From: Flavobacteriales bacterium UBA2426
GTDB taxonomy: Bacteria > Bacteroidota > Bacteroidia > Flavobacteriales_F > PHOS-HE28
NCBI GenBank assembly: GCA_002342985.1
Contig: DDRC01000014.1
Location: 395-9,759, forward strand
Direction: 5' to 3'
Length of the DNA stretch: 9,365 nucleotides
Each line of letters opens with the position of its first letter. The stretch's first letter is position 1. The position numbers and the translations under genes were made by a program. The notes under the pieces are model-generated. The model searched no databases. It saw nothing but the letters and a program-made list of their open reading frames with translations, and was not told the origin of the DNA. Below, piece by piece: positions 1 through 6,211 of this stretch.

Positions 1-92
1 GCCTGGCTCTTCCTGTCATCCTCGATGGCGGCCCAATCGAAATCGGCGGGCGGTTCGGCGAAGGTGACCTTGTTGTTCTCTACGGTTGACAT
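1..92 (-). CDS. rpsA: Ribosomal protein S1-like N-terminus (partial)
   Basis: Only the first 30 codons lie in the window, and the gene runs off the left edge. The ATG is at 92-90 and an AGGA (plus-strand TCCT at 97-100) sits a few bases upstream as a ribosome binding site. The peptide starts MSTVENNKVTF and continues with PPADFDWAAIEDD. A short, variable acidic lead-in followed by a D-F-D/N-W motif is how many Bacteroidota 30S S1 proteins begin, just before their first S1 repeat. S1 helps the 30S subunit bind mRNA. The identification rests on about 15 informative residues and no S1 repeat is visible, so another acidic-start protein is possible. The structured leader and the neighbouring tRNA gene fit a translation gene but do not prove it. 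Confidence 0.5.
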   Translation of the reverse strand, partial: MSTVENNKVTFAEPPADFDWAAIEDDRKSQ

Positions 93-109
93 CTGTTCCT
101 GCTTGTATC

Positions 110-174
110 CCGGACCGGGAGGATGCTGTCCGGAAGGGTTTGACGGGTGAGCCCATGGCATCCCTGCATGGGCT
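110..174 (-). promoter_or_regulatory. Structured leader of the S1-like gene
   Basis: Between the possible promoter at 193-200 and the start codon at 92, the minus-strand leader holds two inverted repeats. The larger is AGCCCATG (150-157) with CATGGGCT (167-174), a perfect 8-bp stem with a 9-base loop. The smaller is CCGGAC (110-115) with GTCCGG (128-133), a 6-bp stem with a 12-base loop. Neither is followed by a T run on the minus strand, so they are not obvious terminators. Leader structure is expected for a ribosomal protein mRNA under feedback control, but the regulatory role is inference. Confidence 0.35.
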
Positions 175-192
175 TCCCCTGAATTGGGGCCG

Positions 193-200
193 CGAAGGTA
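193..200 (-). promoter_or_regulatory. Possible -7 element for the S1-like gene
   Basis: The minus strand reads TACCTTCG here, one mismatch from the Bacteroidota -7 consensus TAnnTTTG. It lies about 100 bases upstream of the start codon at 92. No TTG is seen 19-21 bases further upstream, so the call is weak. Confidence 0.25.
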
Positions 201-274
201 AGCGGAATTCGCGGGATATGAGCGGATTGGCTGACGGCCACCCCCGCCCTTCGATGGCTGCAGCGGCGCAATAC

Positions 275-306
275 TTCCTGCATGCACGCCGCGAAGTCTA
301 TCTTCG
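275..306 (+). promoter_or_regulatory. Possible promoter of tRNA-Arg
   Basis: TTCCTG (275-280), 18 bases, then TATCTTCG (299-306), ending 9 bases before the mature tRNA 5' end at 316. TATCTTCG differs at one position from the Bacteroidota -7 element TAnnTTTG, and the -33 element is poor. The -7 element overlaps a 6-bp inverted repeat, GCGAAG (291-296) with CTTCGC (302-307). Position favours a tRNA promoter; sequence support is moderate. Confidence 0.35.
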
Positions 307-315
307 CCGCCCGAT

Positions 316-389
316 GGCCCCGTAGTTCAATTGGATAGAATGACAGATTCCGGTTCTGTTGGTTGCAGGTTCGAGTCCTGCCGGGGTCA
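316..389 (+). tRNA. tRNA-Arg, anticodon CCG
   Basis: The full cloverleaf folds by eye. The acceptor GGCCCCG (316-322) pairs with CGGGGTC (382-388) with one G-T pair. The D stem is GTTC/GAAT (325-328, 338-341). The anticodon stem ACAGA (343-347) pairs with TCTGT (355-359) around loop TTCCGGT, placing anticodon CCG at 350-352. The variable loop is 5 bases (360-364). The T arm is GCAGG, TTCGAGT, CCTGC (365-381). The discriminator is A389. CCG reads the arginine codon CGG. CCA is not encoded (the next bases are CAA), so it must be added after transcription. Confidence 0.95.
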
Positions 390-420
390 CAAGGCGGTGC
401 GGAAGCACCGCCTTGTGCTT
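388..420 (+). terminator. Hairpin terminator after tRNA-Arg
   Basis: A perfect 13-bp stem, CACAAGGCGGTGC (388-400) with GCACCGCCTTGTG (405-417), closed by the GNRA-type tetraloop GGAA and followed by CTTTC. The T run is short, but the stem is very stable and directly follows the tRNA. Its first two bases are the last two of the mature tRNA (C388, A389), so it may also affect 3' processing. Confidence 0.65.
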
Positions 421-491
421 TCATTGCCAAGAAGTTGCATGGCGCTGTATCCTGCCGGGCCGGGATGCGTTGAACGTCACTCCTCCGAGTG

Positions 492-1283
492 ATGACAGTT
501 CCCTTCCGCTTGCCCAAGTACCGTGTCATCACTGCCCCGATCACCTGCGGTTCCTTCTCAGATCAGGTGGACGCCATTGCGGCGCTGGCACATGCGCGCA
601 TCTCCTCCTACGTGTGCTGCGTGAATGCCCACATGACGATGGAGGCCCGGGACAGCGGATTCGCCAAGGTGGTTTCTGGAGCGGATCTCGCGACGCCGGA
701 TGGTATGCCTGTGCTGCTGGCCATGCGTGGGCTGCACGGTGTCGATCAAGAGCGTGTGGCAGGCAATGACCTGATGCCAGCGCTGCTGGAAAAGGCGGAG
801 TCGGAGGGACTTTCCGTATACCTATACGGTGGGAGCGAGGAGGTGCACCGCAGGATCTTGGAGCGCGTGGCCCGGGAGCACCCCCGTTTGGTCATCGCTG
901 GATGCCACGCCCCTCCCTATGGTCCCCTGAGCCAATTTGACTTAAGGGTCGAATCGAACCGTATCAATAGTACTGGTGCTCAGATAATCATGGTCTCGCT
1001 AGGCTGCCCCAAGCAGGAGCGCTTCATGGCGGCGCTCAAGGGGCTTGTGAACGGGGTGATGCTGGGCTTGGGAGGTGCCTTCCTGCTCTATGCCGGCATC
1101 GACTCGCGCGCCCCGAAATGGATGCGTTCGCTGTCCTTGGAATGGCTCTACCGGCTCTGGCTCGAACCCCGAAGACTCTGGAAGCGTTACCTAGTGACCA
1201 ACGTGCTCTTCCTTGCGTACCTCGCCAGGGAGATTGTCCGGAGAATGACAAGGCCCAGAGCCTATGGCCATCCGATGGAGTGA
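492..1283 (+). CDS. WecG/TagA/CpsF family (GT26) glycosyltransferase
   Basis: A 263-residue protein covering a whole GT26 domain. These membrane-associated enzymes add the second sugar, typically ManNAc, ManNAcA or glucose, to an undecaprenyl-diphosphate-linked first sugar. Visible family marks are VNAHM (44-48), ADLATPDGMP (64-73) with the Asp that corresponds to the TagA catalytic base at D70, RVAGNDLM (88-95), GCPKQE (171-176) and GLGGAF (192-197). The tail 206-233 is rich in Arg and Trp (RAPKW to KRY), as in family members that dock on the membrane. An in-frame GTG one codon upstream (489) is an alternative start; neither has a clear Shine-Dalgarno. The donor sugar cannot be read from sequence. 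The wecB gene downstream makes UDP-ManNAc, a plausible donor. Codon use around 940-1000 is less GC-rich than its neighbours. Confidence 0.9.
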   Translation: MTVPFRLPKYRVITAPITCGSFSDQVDAIAALAHARISSYVCCVNAHMTMEARDSGFAKVVSGADLATPDGMPVLLAMRGLHGVDQERVAGNDLMPALLEKAESEGLSVYLYGGSEEVHRRILERVAREHPRLVIAGCHAPPYGPLSQFDLRVESNRINSTGAQIIMVSLGCPKQERFMAALKGLVNGVMLGLGGAFLLYAGIDSRAPKWMRSLSLEWLYRLWLEPRRLWKRYLVTNVLFLAYLAREIVRRMTRPRAYGHPME

Positions 1284-1371
1284 TGGCGCGACATGCTGCC
1301 GAGGGGGAGCCTGCATTTTCGGCGACCGAAACGTCCGTAATTCGACGAAGCGATAAAATCCTTCGACCAAC

Positions 1372-1402
1372 TTGACAGAGTGCGAAGGGGCGTCTAGCTT
1401 TG
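1372..1402 (+). promoter_or_regulatory. Bacteroidota promoter of the phosphoglycosyltransferase gene
   Basis: TTG (1372-1374), 20 bases, then TAGCTTTG (1395-1402): an exact match to the phylum consensus, a TTG -33 element, 19-21 bases, TAnnTTTG. It would start RNA near 1408 and leave about a 50-base leader before the ATG at 1458. It lies in the 174-base gap after the GT26 gene, so the next gene can be transcribed independently. Confidence 0.75.
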
Positions 1403-1457
1403 TCCCACTCCTCACCCGACCACACACCACGAACAGCAGTCAGCAGAAGCGTCCAGC

Positions 1458-2600
1458 ATGGAGCGAATCATTACGCCGAATCGGGGAGCGGGTGGCCGAG
1501 GCACGGGGGGGGGCGAGCGGGGGCAGGAATTGTCCACGCTGTTGCGCTCCGGCAAGATTTCACTGCAGCACGTGCAGACCGGCTTGAACAAGGTGCTCAC
1601 CTTGGAGCCGCTCACCTCGGTGAAGGATCTGGTTATCGTGGGTGACAGCCCGGCAGCGGAGGAGATTTTCCGTTACTGCGAGGACCATACGGTACGGGGC
1701 TATCGCTTCCGCGGCATCTTCACTGATGAGCCGGTGGAGGGCATGCTCGCACAGCACCGCATGGGTGATGTGGAAGCCGTGAAGGCCTTCGCCGTGCAGA
1801 ATCGCATCGACATCGTCTACTGCGCACTGCCCGGTACGCGCAAGCAGGAGATCACGGACCTGATGGAGTTCTGTGAGCGCAACACCATCCGCTTCCGGGT
1901 GATTCCCAGTTCCGACAGCTTCATCCCGGTGGTGAAGACCAGCGAACTGGAGTTCCATGGGGCCGTTCCGGTGAGCAAGCTCCGGAGCGAACCCCTCGAC
2001 CGGCAGCTGAATCGCTGGATGAAGCGCGGGTTCGACATCGTGTTCTCCGCAGCCGTGATCCTCGTCATCTTCTCCTGGCTGTTCCCGCTTTTAGCACTCC
2101 TGATCAAGATGTCCAGCAAGGGCCCTGTGTTCTTCAAGCAGATGCGCCTGGGCCGTGACAACAAGGAGTTCGTGTGCTGGAAGTTCCGCAGCATGCGCAT
2201 GAACAAGGAGGCCGATGTGAAGCAGGCCACCAAGAATGATCCCCGGGTGACCCCTATCGGGCGGTTCCTGCGCAAGAGCAACCTGGATGAGATGCCTCAG
2301 TTCATCAATGTGCTGCTCGGGCACATGAGCGTGGTGGGCCCGCGCCCTCACCCGCTGAGGCTGAACGACCAATACCGCGACATCATCGACAAGTACATGG
2401 TGCGCCATTTCGTCCGGCCCGGCATCACCGGATGGGCCCAGGTGAACGGCCTGCGCGGTGAGACCCGAACGCCCGAGTTGATGGAGCGCCGCGTGGAGAT
2501 GGACATCTGGTATCTGGAGAACTGGTCCTTCTGGCTCGACCTCCGGATCGTGGTGAAGACCGTGACCAACATGTTCGGCAAGGACGAGATGGCCTATTGA
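1458..2600 (+). CDS. Undecaprenyl-phosphate sugar phosphotransferase, N-terminally short
   Basis: A polyprenyl-phosphate hexose-1-phosphate transferase of the WcaJ type. It moves a sugar-1-phosphate from UDP-sugar to undecaprenyl phosphate, the first step of capsule or exopolysaccharide synthesis. Residues 56-175 form a Rossmann-like region (VIVGDSP at 59-65, then RGIF and IDIVYC). The catalytic domain follows: KRGFD (189-193), a hydrophobic re-entrant segment (193-216), WKFRSM (241-246), the Asp-Glu pair D277-E278 in NLDEMPQ, VGPRP (293-297) and GITGWAQVNG (322-331), ending in AY. Family members are usually about 460-470 residues with four or five N-terminal membrane helices. This one has 380, and those helices are replaced by a Gly/Arg-rich stretch (9-22). 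An in-frame TAG at 1395-1397, with no earlier start after it, bars extension. The gene has its own promoter and terminator. Confidence 0.9.
   Translation: MERIITPNRGAGGRGTGGGERGQELSTLLRSGKISLQHVQTGLNKVLTLEPLTSVKDLVIVGDSPAAEEIFRYCEDHTVRGYRFRGIFTDEPVEGMLAQHRMGDVEAVKAFAVQNRIDIVYCALPGTRKQEITDLMEFCERNTIRFRVIPSSDSFIPVVKTSELEFHGAVPVSKLRSEPLDRQLNRWMKRGFDIVFSAAVILVIFSWLFPLLALLIKMSSKGPVFFKQMRLGRDNKEFVCWKFRSMRMNKEADVKQATKNDPRVTPIGRFLRKSNLDEMPQFINVLLGHMSVVGPRPHPLRLNDQYRDIIDKYMVRHFVRPGITGWAQVNGLRGETRTPELMERRVEMDIWYLENWSFWLDLRIVVKTVTNMFGKDEMAY
1505..1513 (+). repeat. Nine-G homopolymer in codons 16-19
   Basis: Nine consecutive G residues lie inside the coding sequence of the phosphoglycosyltransferase, with a second run of five at 1519-1523. 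Gain or loss of one base would shift the frame after about 17 codons. Such tracts are prone both to polymerase slippage and to sequencing error. Confidence 0.9.
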
Positions 2601-2620
2601 TGCGGCATTCCGCAACGTCT

Positions 2621-2645
2621 GGGGCCGGGATGACCGGCCCTTTTT
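2621..2645 (+). terminator. Rho-independent terminator
   Basis: GGGCCGG (2622-2628), loop GATGA, CCGGCCC (2634-2640), then TTTTT (2641-2645). G2621 can add a wobble pair. It starts 21 bases after the phosphoglycosyltransferase stop codon and separates that gene from rpsT. Confidence 0.9.
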
Positions 2646-2656
2646 CGTCAAAGTGC

Positions 2657-2686
2657 TTGGCGGCATCGGTTGTCCCACTATATTTG
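2657..2686 (+). promoter_or_regulatory. Bacteroidota promoter of rpsT
   Basis: TTG (2657-2659), 19 bases, then TATATTTG (2679-2686), an exact TAnnTTTG. It sits just after the terminator, with an expected RNA start near 2692, about 30 bases before the rpsT ATG. It probably also drives some or all of the genes downstream. Confidence 0.8.
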
Positions 2687-2720
2687 CGGCCCCTTAGCCC
2701 ATGAGGCAGGGAGCGAATCA

Positions 2721-2975
2721 ATGGCCAACCACAAGTCAGCCCTCAAGCGCGTCCGCCAGACCGAGACCCGGAACGAGCGCAACCGTTACCAGCACAAGAC
2801 CACGCGCAATGCGGTTCGTGCCCTGCGCACCGCCTCGGATAAGAAAGAGGCGGAGAAGCTGCTTCCCGAGGTGACCGCCATGCTGGATAAGTTGGCCAAG
2901 CGGAACATCATCCACAAGAACAAGGCGGCCAACCTGAAGAGTTCCATCAAGAAGCACGTCAACGGGCTGAAGTGA
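2721..2975 (+). CDS. rpsT: 30S ribosomal protein S20
   Basis: An 84-residue, strongly basic, helical protein of normal S20 length. It binds 16S rRNA early in small-subunit assembly. It begins [13 protein letters not shown], followed by the typical RNxRNR-like basic patch and a C-terminal [10 protein letters not shown] segment, both classic S20 features. The open frame extends further upstream, but this ATG is chosen because it gives the family N-terminus, follows a GGGAG-type ribosome binding site (about 2708-2712) and lies downstream of the promoter at 2657-2686. A single S20 gene next to a hairpin and radC gives no sign of transfer or damage. Confidence 0.97.
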   Translation: MANHKSALKRVRQTETRNERNRYQHKTTRNAVRALRTASDKKEAEKLLPEVTAMLDKLAKRNIIHKNKAANLKSSIKKHVNGLK

Positions 2976-2994
2976 TTCGCGCCCGGATTACCTT

Positions 2995-3023
2995 GGACAG
3001 GTCCTCCATACGGGGACCTGTTC
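2995..3023 (+). terminator. Hairpin between rpsT and radC
   Basis: ACAGGTCC (2997-3004) pairs perfectly with GGACCTGT (3014-3021). Two more pairs inside (T-G, C-G) and two outside (G-T, G-C) make a 12-bp stem with a 5-base loop. GCTTTC follows, so the T run is poor. It is best read as a weak terminator or attenuator that keeps S20 expression above that of radC. Confidence 0.5.
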
Positions 3024-3064
3024 GCTTTCAGACCCCTGCGATGGAGGAACAAGAGGATGCGCGG

Positions 3065-3745
3065 ATGCCGATTCGTGCATGGGCCAGGGATGACCGCCCT
3101 CGGGAGAAGCTGATGGCCCACGGCGCTCGGGCGCTGAGCGATGCCGAGCTCCTGGCCATTCTCATCCGCTCCGGATCCACCAAGGAGTCCGCGGTAGACC
3201 TGGCCAAGCGCATCATGGCGCACAACGGGAATGACCTGCACCGGCTGGCCAGGCTCGGTGTGGACGACCTGGTGCGCTACAGCGGCATGGGGGAGGCCAA
3301 GGCCATCGCCATCGTTGCTGCCTTGGAGCTGGGGCGCCGCCGGAGGGCCACCGATCCGCCCGAGCGGCCGTCGGTCACCAGCAGCGCGGTGGCCTATGAG
3401 CTGATCCGGGCCAGCCTCGCCGACCTCCCAAGCGAGGAGTTCTGGCTGCTCCTCATGGACCGTGGCAACCGGCTGCTGGAGCGCATGCGGATCAGCGCCG
3501 GGGGGATGCATGGCACCGTGGCCGACCCCAAGGTCATCTTCAAGGCCGCCATCGACAAAAGGGCTTCCGGACTGGTGCTCTGCCACAACCACCCGAGCGG
3601 CCAGCTGAGGCCCAGCGAGGAGGACATCCGGCTGACCCGCAAGCTCACCGAAGGCGCACGGCTCCTGGATATCGCGGTACAGGACCACCTCATTGTAACG
3701 GCCACCGGTTACTTCAGTTTCGCCGATAACGGCATGATGGGATGA
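3065..3745 (+). CDS. radC: RadC/YsxA family MPN (JAB) domain protein
   Basis: A 226-residue protein, the usual RadC length. Residues 1-20 (AWARDDRPREKL) are the family opening. A helix-hairpin-helix-like segment lies at about 53-84 (VRYSGMGEAKA). The MPN/JAB metalloprotease-type domain fills the rest, with the complete zinc motif HxHx7SxxD: H174, H176, S184, D187 in HNHPSGQLRPSEED. The family was named for DNA repair, but that role was later questioned and its true job is unsettled. The start at 3065 has GAGG at 3053-3056 eight bases upstream. In-frame ATG 3041 and GTG 2972 are alternatives, and 2972 would run through the hairpin. The stop overlaps the wecB start by 4 bases (ATGA), so the two are translationally linked. 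Confidence 0.95.
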   Translation: MPIRAWARDDRPREKLMAHGARALSDAELLAILIRSGSTKESAVDLAKRIMAHNGNDLHRLARLGVDDLVRYSGMGEAKAIAIVAALELGRRRRATDPPERPSVTSSAVAYELIRASLADLPSEEFWLLLMDRGNRLLERMRISAGGMHGTVADPKVIFKAAIDKRASGLVLCHNHPSGQLRPSEEDIRLTRKLTEGARLLDIAVQDHLIVTATGYFSFADNGMMG

Positions 3746-4857
3746 GGACGCTGCTCAGCATCGTGGGGGCAAGGCCCCAATTCGTGAAGGCTGCGGCCCT
3801 CCACCGCGCCATCGCAGCGCAGAAGGGCATCCGTCATGTGCTGCTGCACACCGGCCAGCACTACGACGACGCCATGAGCCGCATCTTCTTCGAGGAGCTG
3901 GAGATACCTGCCGCGGACATCCACCTCGGCGTGGGATCAGGCCGGCACGGGGAGCAGACGGCGCGCATGATACAGGGTATCGAGCAAGCCCTGCTCGAGC
4001 ATCGCCCTGATGCGCTGATCCTCTATGGCGATACCAATAGCACCCTCGCAGGCGCCGTGGCTGCGTCAAAGCTCCGCGTTCCCATCGCGCATGTCGAAGC
4101 GGGGCTCCGCTCCTTCAACAAGGCCATGCCGGAGGAGGTGAACCGGGTGCTCTGCGATCATTGCTCCACTTGGCTGTTCTGCCCGACCTCCACCGCGGTC
4201 GACAACCTCGCGCGCGAGGGCTTTCGAACGGTCCAGCATCCGCATCCCAGCCCCGATTCCCCCTCTGTATGCCTCTCGGGCGATGTCATGCTGGACAACA
4301 GCCTGCATTTCGCAGCGGTCGCGGCCCAGCGGTCGCAGGTGCTTGAGGCGTTCGGCTTGGAGCCCCATGGCTATTTCCTGACCACCATCCATCGCGACTT
4401 CAATACCGATGATGCGGAGCGGCTTCGCACCATCATCACAGCGCTAACGGAGGCCTCTGCCCGGCATGGCCTCAGGGTGGTGATCCCCCTCCACCCGAGG
4501 ACCAAGGCACGCCTCAGCCCGCTAGGACTGGAGGAGGCTGAGCTGGCCGGTCTTCAGGTGATTCCGCCCGCAGGCTACCTGGATATGATCGAACTGGAGC
4601 GCAACGCCCGGCTGATCATCACCGATAGCGGGGGGGTGCAGAAGGAAGCCTACTTCTTCCATCGCCCCTGCGTGGTGCTGCGGCCCGAGACCGAGTGGGT
4701 GGAACTCATCGATCACGGGCAGGCCGTGCTCGCCGATGCCGATCCGCAGCGCCTGGCGCAGGCGGTGAGCCACTTCATGGAGCAGGGCTTGCCTGATTGC
4801 CCTCCCTTGTACGGGGATGGCCATGCCGCAGAGGCCATTGTCAAAGCGCTGGCCTGA
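3742..4857 (+). CDS. wecB: UDP-N-acetylglucosamine 2-epimerase (non-hydrolysing)
   Basis: A 371-residue, full-length GT-B-fold enzyme that interconverts UDP-GlcNAc and UDP-ManNAc in the cytoplasm, feeding ManNAc or ManNAcA into surface polysaccharides. Visible motifs are GARPQFVK (9-16), HTGQHYD (36-42), GDTNST with D97, HVEAGLRS with E119, MPEEVNR with E131/E132, IHRD in the position of the catalytic His loop, PLHPRTK, and the UDP-binding ITDSGGVQKEA. D97, E119, the Glu pair and the loop His match the acid/base residues known for the Escherichia coli enzyme. The loop reads TTIHRDFNTD rather than the commoner TAHRREN; I recall similar forms in Bacteroidota. A dedicated epimerase for another UDP-HexNAc derivative is the main alternative. 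The ATG overlaps the radC stop. Confidence 0.93.
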   Translation: MRTLLSIVGARPQFVKAAALHRAIAAQKGIRHVLLHTGQHYDDAMSRIFFEELEIPAADIHLGVGSGRHGEQTARMIQGIEQALLEHRPDALILYGDTNSTLAGAVAASKLRVPIAHVEAGLRSFNKAMPEEVNRVLCDHCSTWLFCPTSTAVDNLAREGFRTVQHPHPSPDSPSVCLSGDVMLDNSLHFAAVAAQRSQVLEAFGLEPHGYFLTTIHRDFNTDDAERLRTIITALTEASARHGLRVVIPLHPRTKARLSPLGLEEAELAGLQVIPPAGYLDMIELERNARLIITDSGGVQKEAYFFHRPCVVLRPETEWVELIDHGQAVLADADPQRLAQAVSHFMEQGLPDCPPLYGDGHAAEAIVKALA

Positions 4858-4903
4858 GCATCGGCGCTGGGCGGCTTGAGTACCTTGCCCGCGTCAATCA
4901 CCT

Positions 4904-6211
4904 GTGACGCACATCAATGCCTGGATCGAGAAACCTGGCCCACGGGTCCGGTATGCCATTGATCATCTCGTGGGCCGCGTACTGGGCCTCGAGGTCCGGT
5001 TCATGGCCGACTTGCATGGGTTGAGGTCCGCAGAGGGCCCTGGACTGGCGTATTCGGAGTCCCCTGTGCAGGGGGCATTGTGGGTGGTGCCGCATGGCTG
5101 GCTCCAGGAGACCGGAACGGCGGCCATCGATCCTGTGGTGAGGGAGAGCGCCGATGGGCCCTTGCTGTTCCCAACGGACAAAGGCGACCTGCACTTCGAT
5201 CCATTCGCGGCGGCCTTCTTCGCCCTCTCCCGCCATGAGGAATGGGGAGACCTTCCCGCGGATGCGCATGGCCGGCCCTTGACCAGGGCCTTGCACGCGG
5301 TCCGCAGGGGCTACGCGCAGCGCCCGGTGGTGGATGAATGGGCCCACATGCTGCTTGAGCGATGGCGAGTACGACATCCGGTGGCGCCAAGTCCCGAACG
5401 ACGGTATCGCCAAGTGGTTACCGTGGATCTGGACAATGGCTTCAAGTACCGGGGCCGCTCATGGTGGCGTACGCTTGGTTCGTGGTCCCGCGATGCTTTG
5501 CGCGGAGATGGCTTCGCACTGGCGGAGCGGCTGCGCGTGCTCTTGGGCAGAGCGCACGATCCCTACCAGCTCGGTGACGACACGCTGGCATGGCTCGGCG
5601 ATGGCGCCGACCGCGTCCTGTTCTTCGTACTGGCTGCCGACCGCGGTCCTTGGGACCATGCCGTCCCGGTGCTCCATGGCGGATACGCGGAGTACCTGCG
5701 CGGGTTGGCCCGGCGCTTCGAGATCGGCATCCACCCATCCTACAGAACCAGTGCGCAACCGGGTCTGACCGCGCAGGAGCGCTCGCGGCTGGCTCACGTG
5801 ATAGGCAGGCCGGTCACGCTCAGCCGTCAGCATTTCCTCCGGTTCCGCACGCCCCGTACGTTCCGCGAGCTGGTGGGCATGGGCGTGGCCGAGGAGCATA
5901 GCATGGGCTACCATGACCTGCCGGGGTTCCGTGCTGGGACTTGCACCCCATACCCTTGGTTCGATCTGGAGCGGAATGAGCCCACGGCCCTGATGGTCCA
6001 TCCGTTCACGGTGATGGACAACACGCTGCGAGACAAACTGCACCTCGCCCCGGAAAAGGCGGTCGAGGCCGTACTGCCCTTGATCCAATCGGTGAAGCGC
6101 GTCAGGGGCACGTTCACGGGCCTCTGGCACGAGAGCTTCCTCGCGCCGACCGGGCCCTCAGCAGCATGGCGTGAGGCGGTGCGGCGGATCATACATGCCG
6201 CCCGGCCATGA
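4904..6211 (+). CDS. DUF7033/CE4-like polysaccharide deacetylase family protein
   Basis: A 435-residue protein with two parts. Residues 1-160 match the N-terminal region typical of Bacteroidota deacetylase-like proteins (LHFDPFAAAFFALSRHEEW at 96-114, then a GRP...VVDEWAHML segment). Residues 168-415 carry CE4-like metal and catalytic motifs: VTVDLDN with D175 and D177, EIGIHPSY with H277, RQHFLRF with H310, GFRAGT (341-346), which recalls CE4 motif 3, and GLWHE (406-410), which recalls the late His motif. No signal peptide is seen, so it may act in the cytoplasm or on a lipid-linked intermediate; the substrate is unknown but is probably an N-acetylated sugar. It starts at GTG, 46 bases after wecB. 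No better in-frame ATG precedes residue 34. The stop overlaps the next gene by 4 bases (ATGA). Confidence 0.8.
   Translation: MTHINAWIEKPGPRVRYAIDHLVGRVLGLEVRFMADLHGLRSAEGPGLAYSESPVQGALWVVPHGWLQETGTAAIDPVVRESADGPLLFPTDKGDLHFDPFAAAFFALSRHEEWGDLPADAHGRPLTRALHAVRRGYAQRPVVDEWAHMLLERWRVRHPVAPSPERRYRQVVTVDLDNGFKYRGRSWWRTLGSWSRDALRGDGFALAERLRVLLGRAHDPYQLGDDTLAWLGDGADRVLFFVLAADRGPWDHAVPVLHGGYAEYLRGLARRFEIGIHPSYRTSAQPGLTAQERSRLAHVIGRPVTLSRQHFLRFRTPRTFRELVGMGVAEEHSMGYHDLPGFRAGTCTPYPWFDLERNEPTALMVHPFTVMDNTLRDKLHLAPEKAVEAVLPLIQSVKRVRGTFTGLWHESFLAPTGPSAAWREAVRRIIHAARP

Noticed and set aside
316..389. tRNA-Arg as an integration site for a mobile element
   Set aside because: No integrase and no repeated copy of the tRNA 3' end were found in the window.
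424..454. TTG, 21 bases, TATCCTGC as a promoter for the GT26 gene
   Set aside because: The -7 half is missing two of the required bases; nothing else in 418-491 looks better, so the promoter of that gene remains unidentified.
80..544. Long minus-strand open frame across the tRNA region
   Set aside because: It reads through the tRNA gene and its hairpin and has no family-like sequence; the tRNA and terminator explain the region.
1317..1331. TTTCGG/CCGAAA hairpin after the GT26 gene as a terminator
   Set aside because: The stem is short (6 bp) with a 3-base loop and is not followed by T residues.
2786..3688. 300-codon minus-strand open frame opposite rpsT and radC
   Set aside because: It is antisense to two well-recognised proteins and its composition (rich in His, Gly and Pro) is what GC-rich shadow frames look like.
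4881..4888. TACCTTGC before the deacetylase gene as a promoter
   Set aside because: It matches TAnnTTTG only if one T is missing, and no TTG lies at the right distance upstream.
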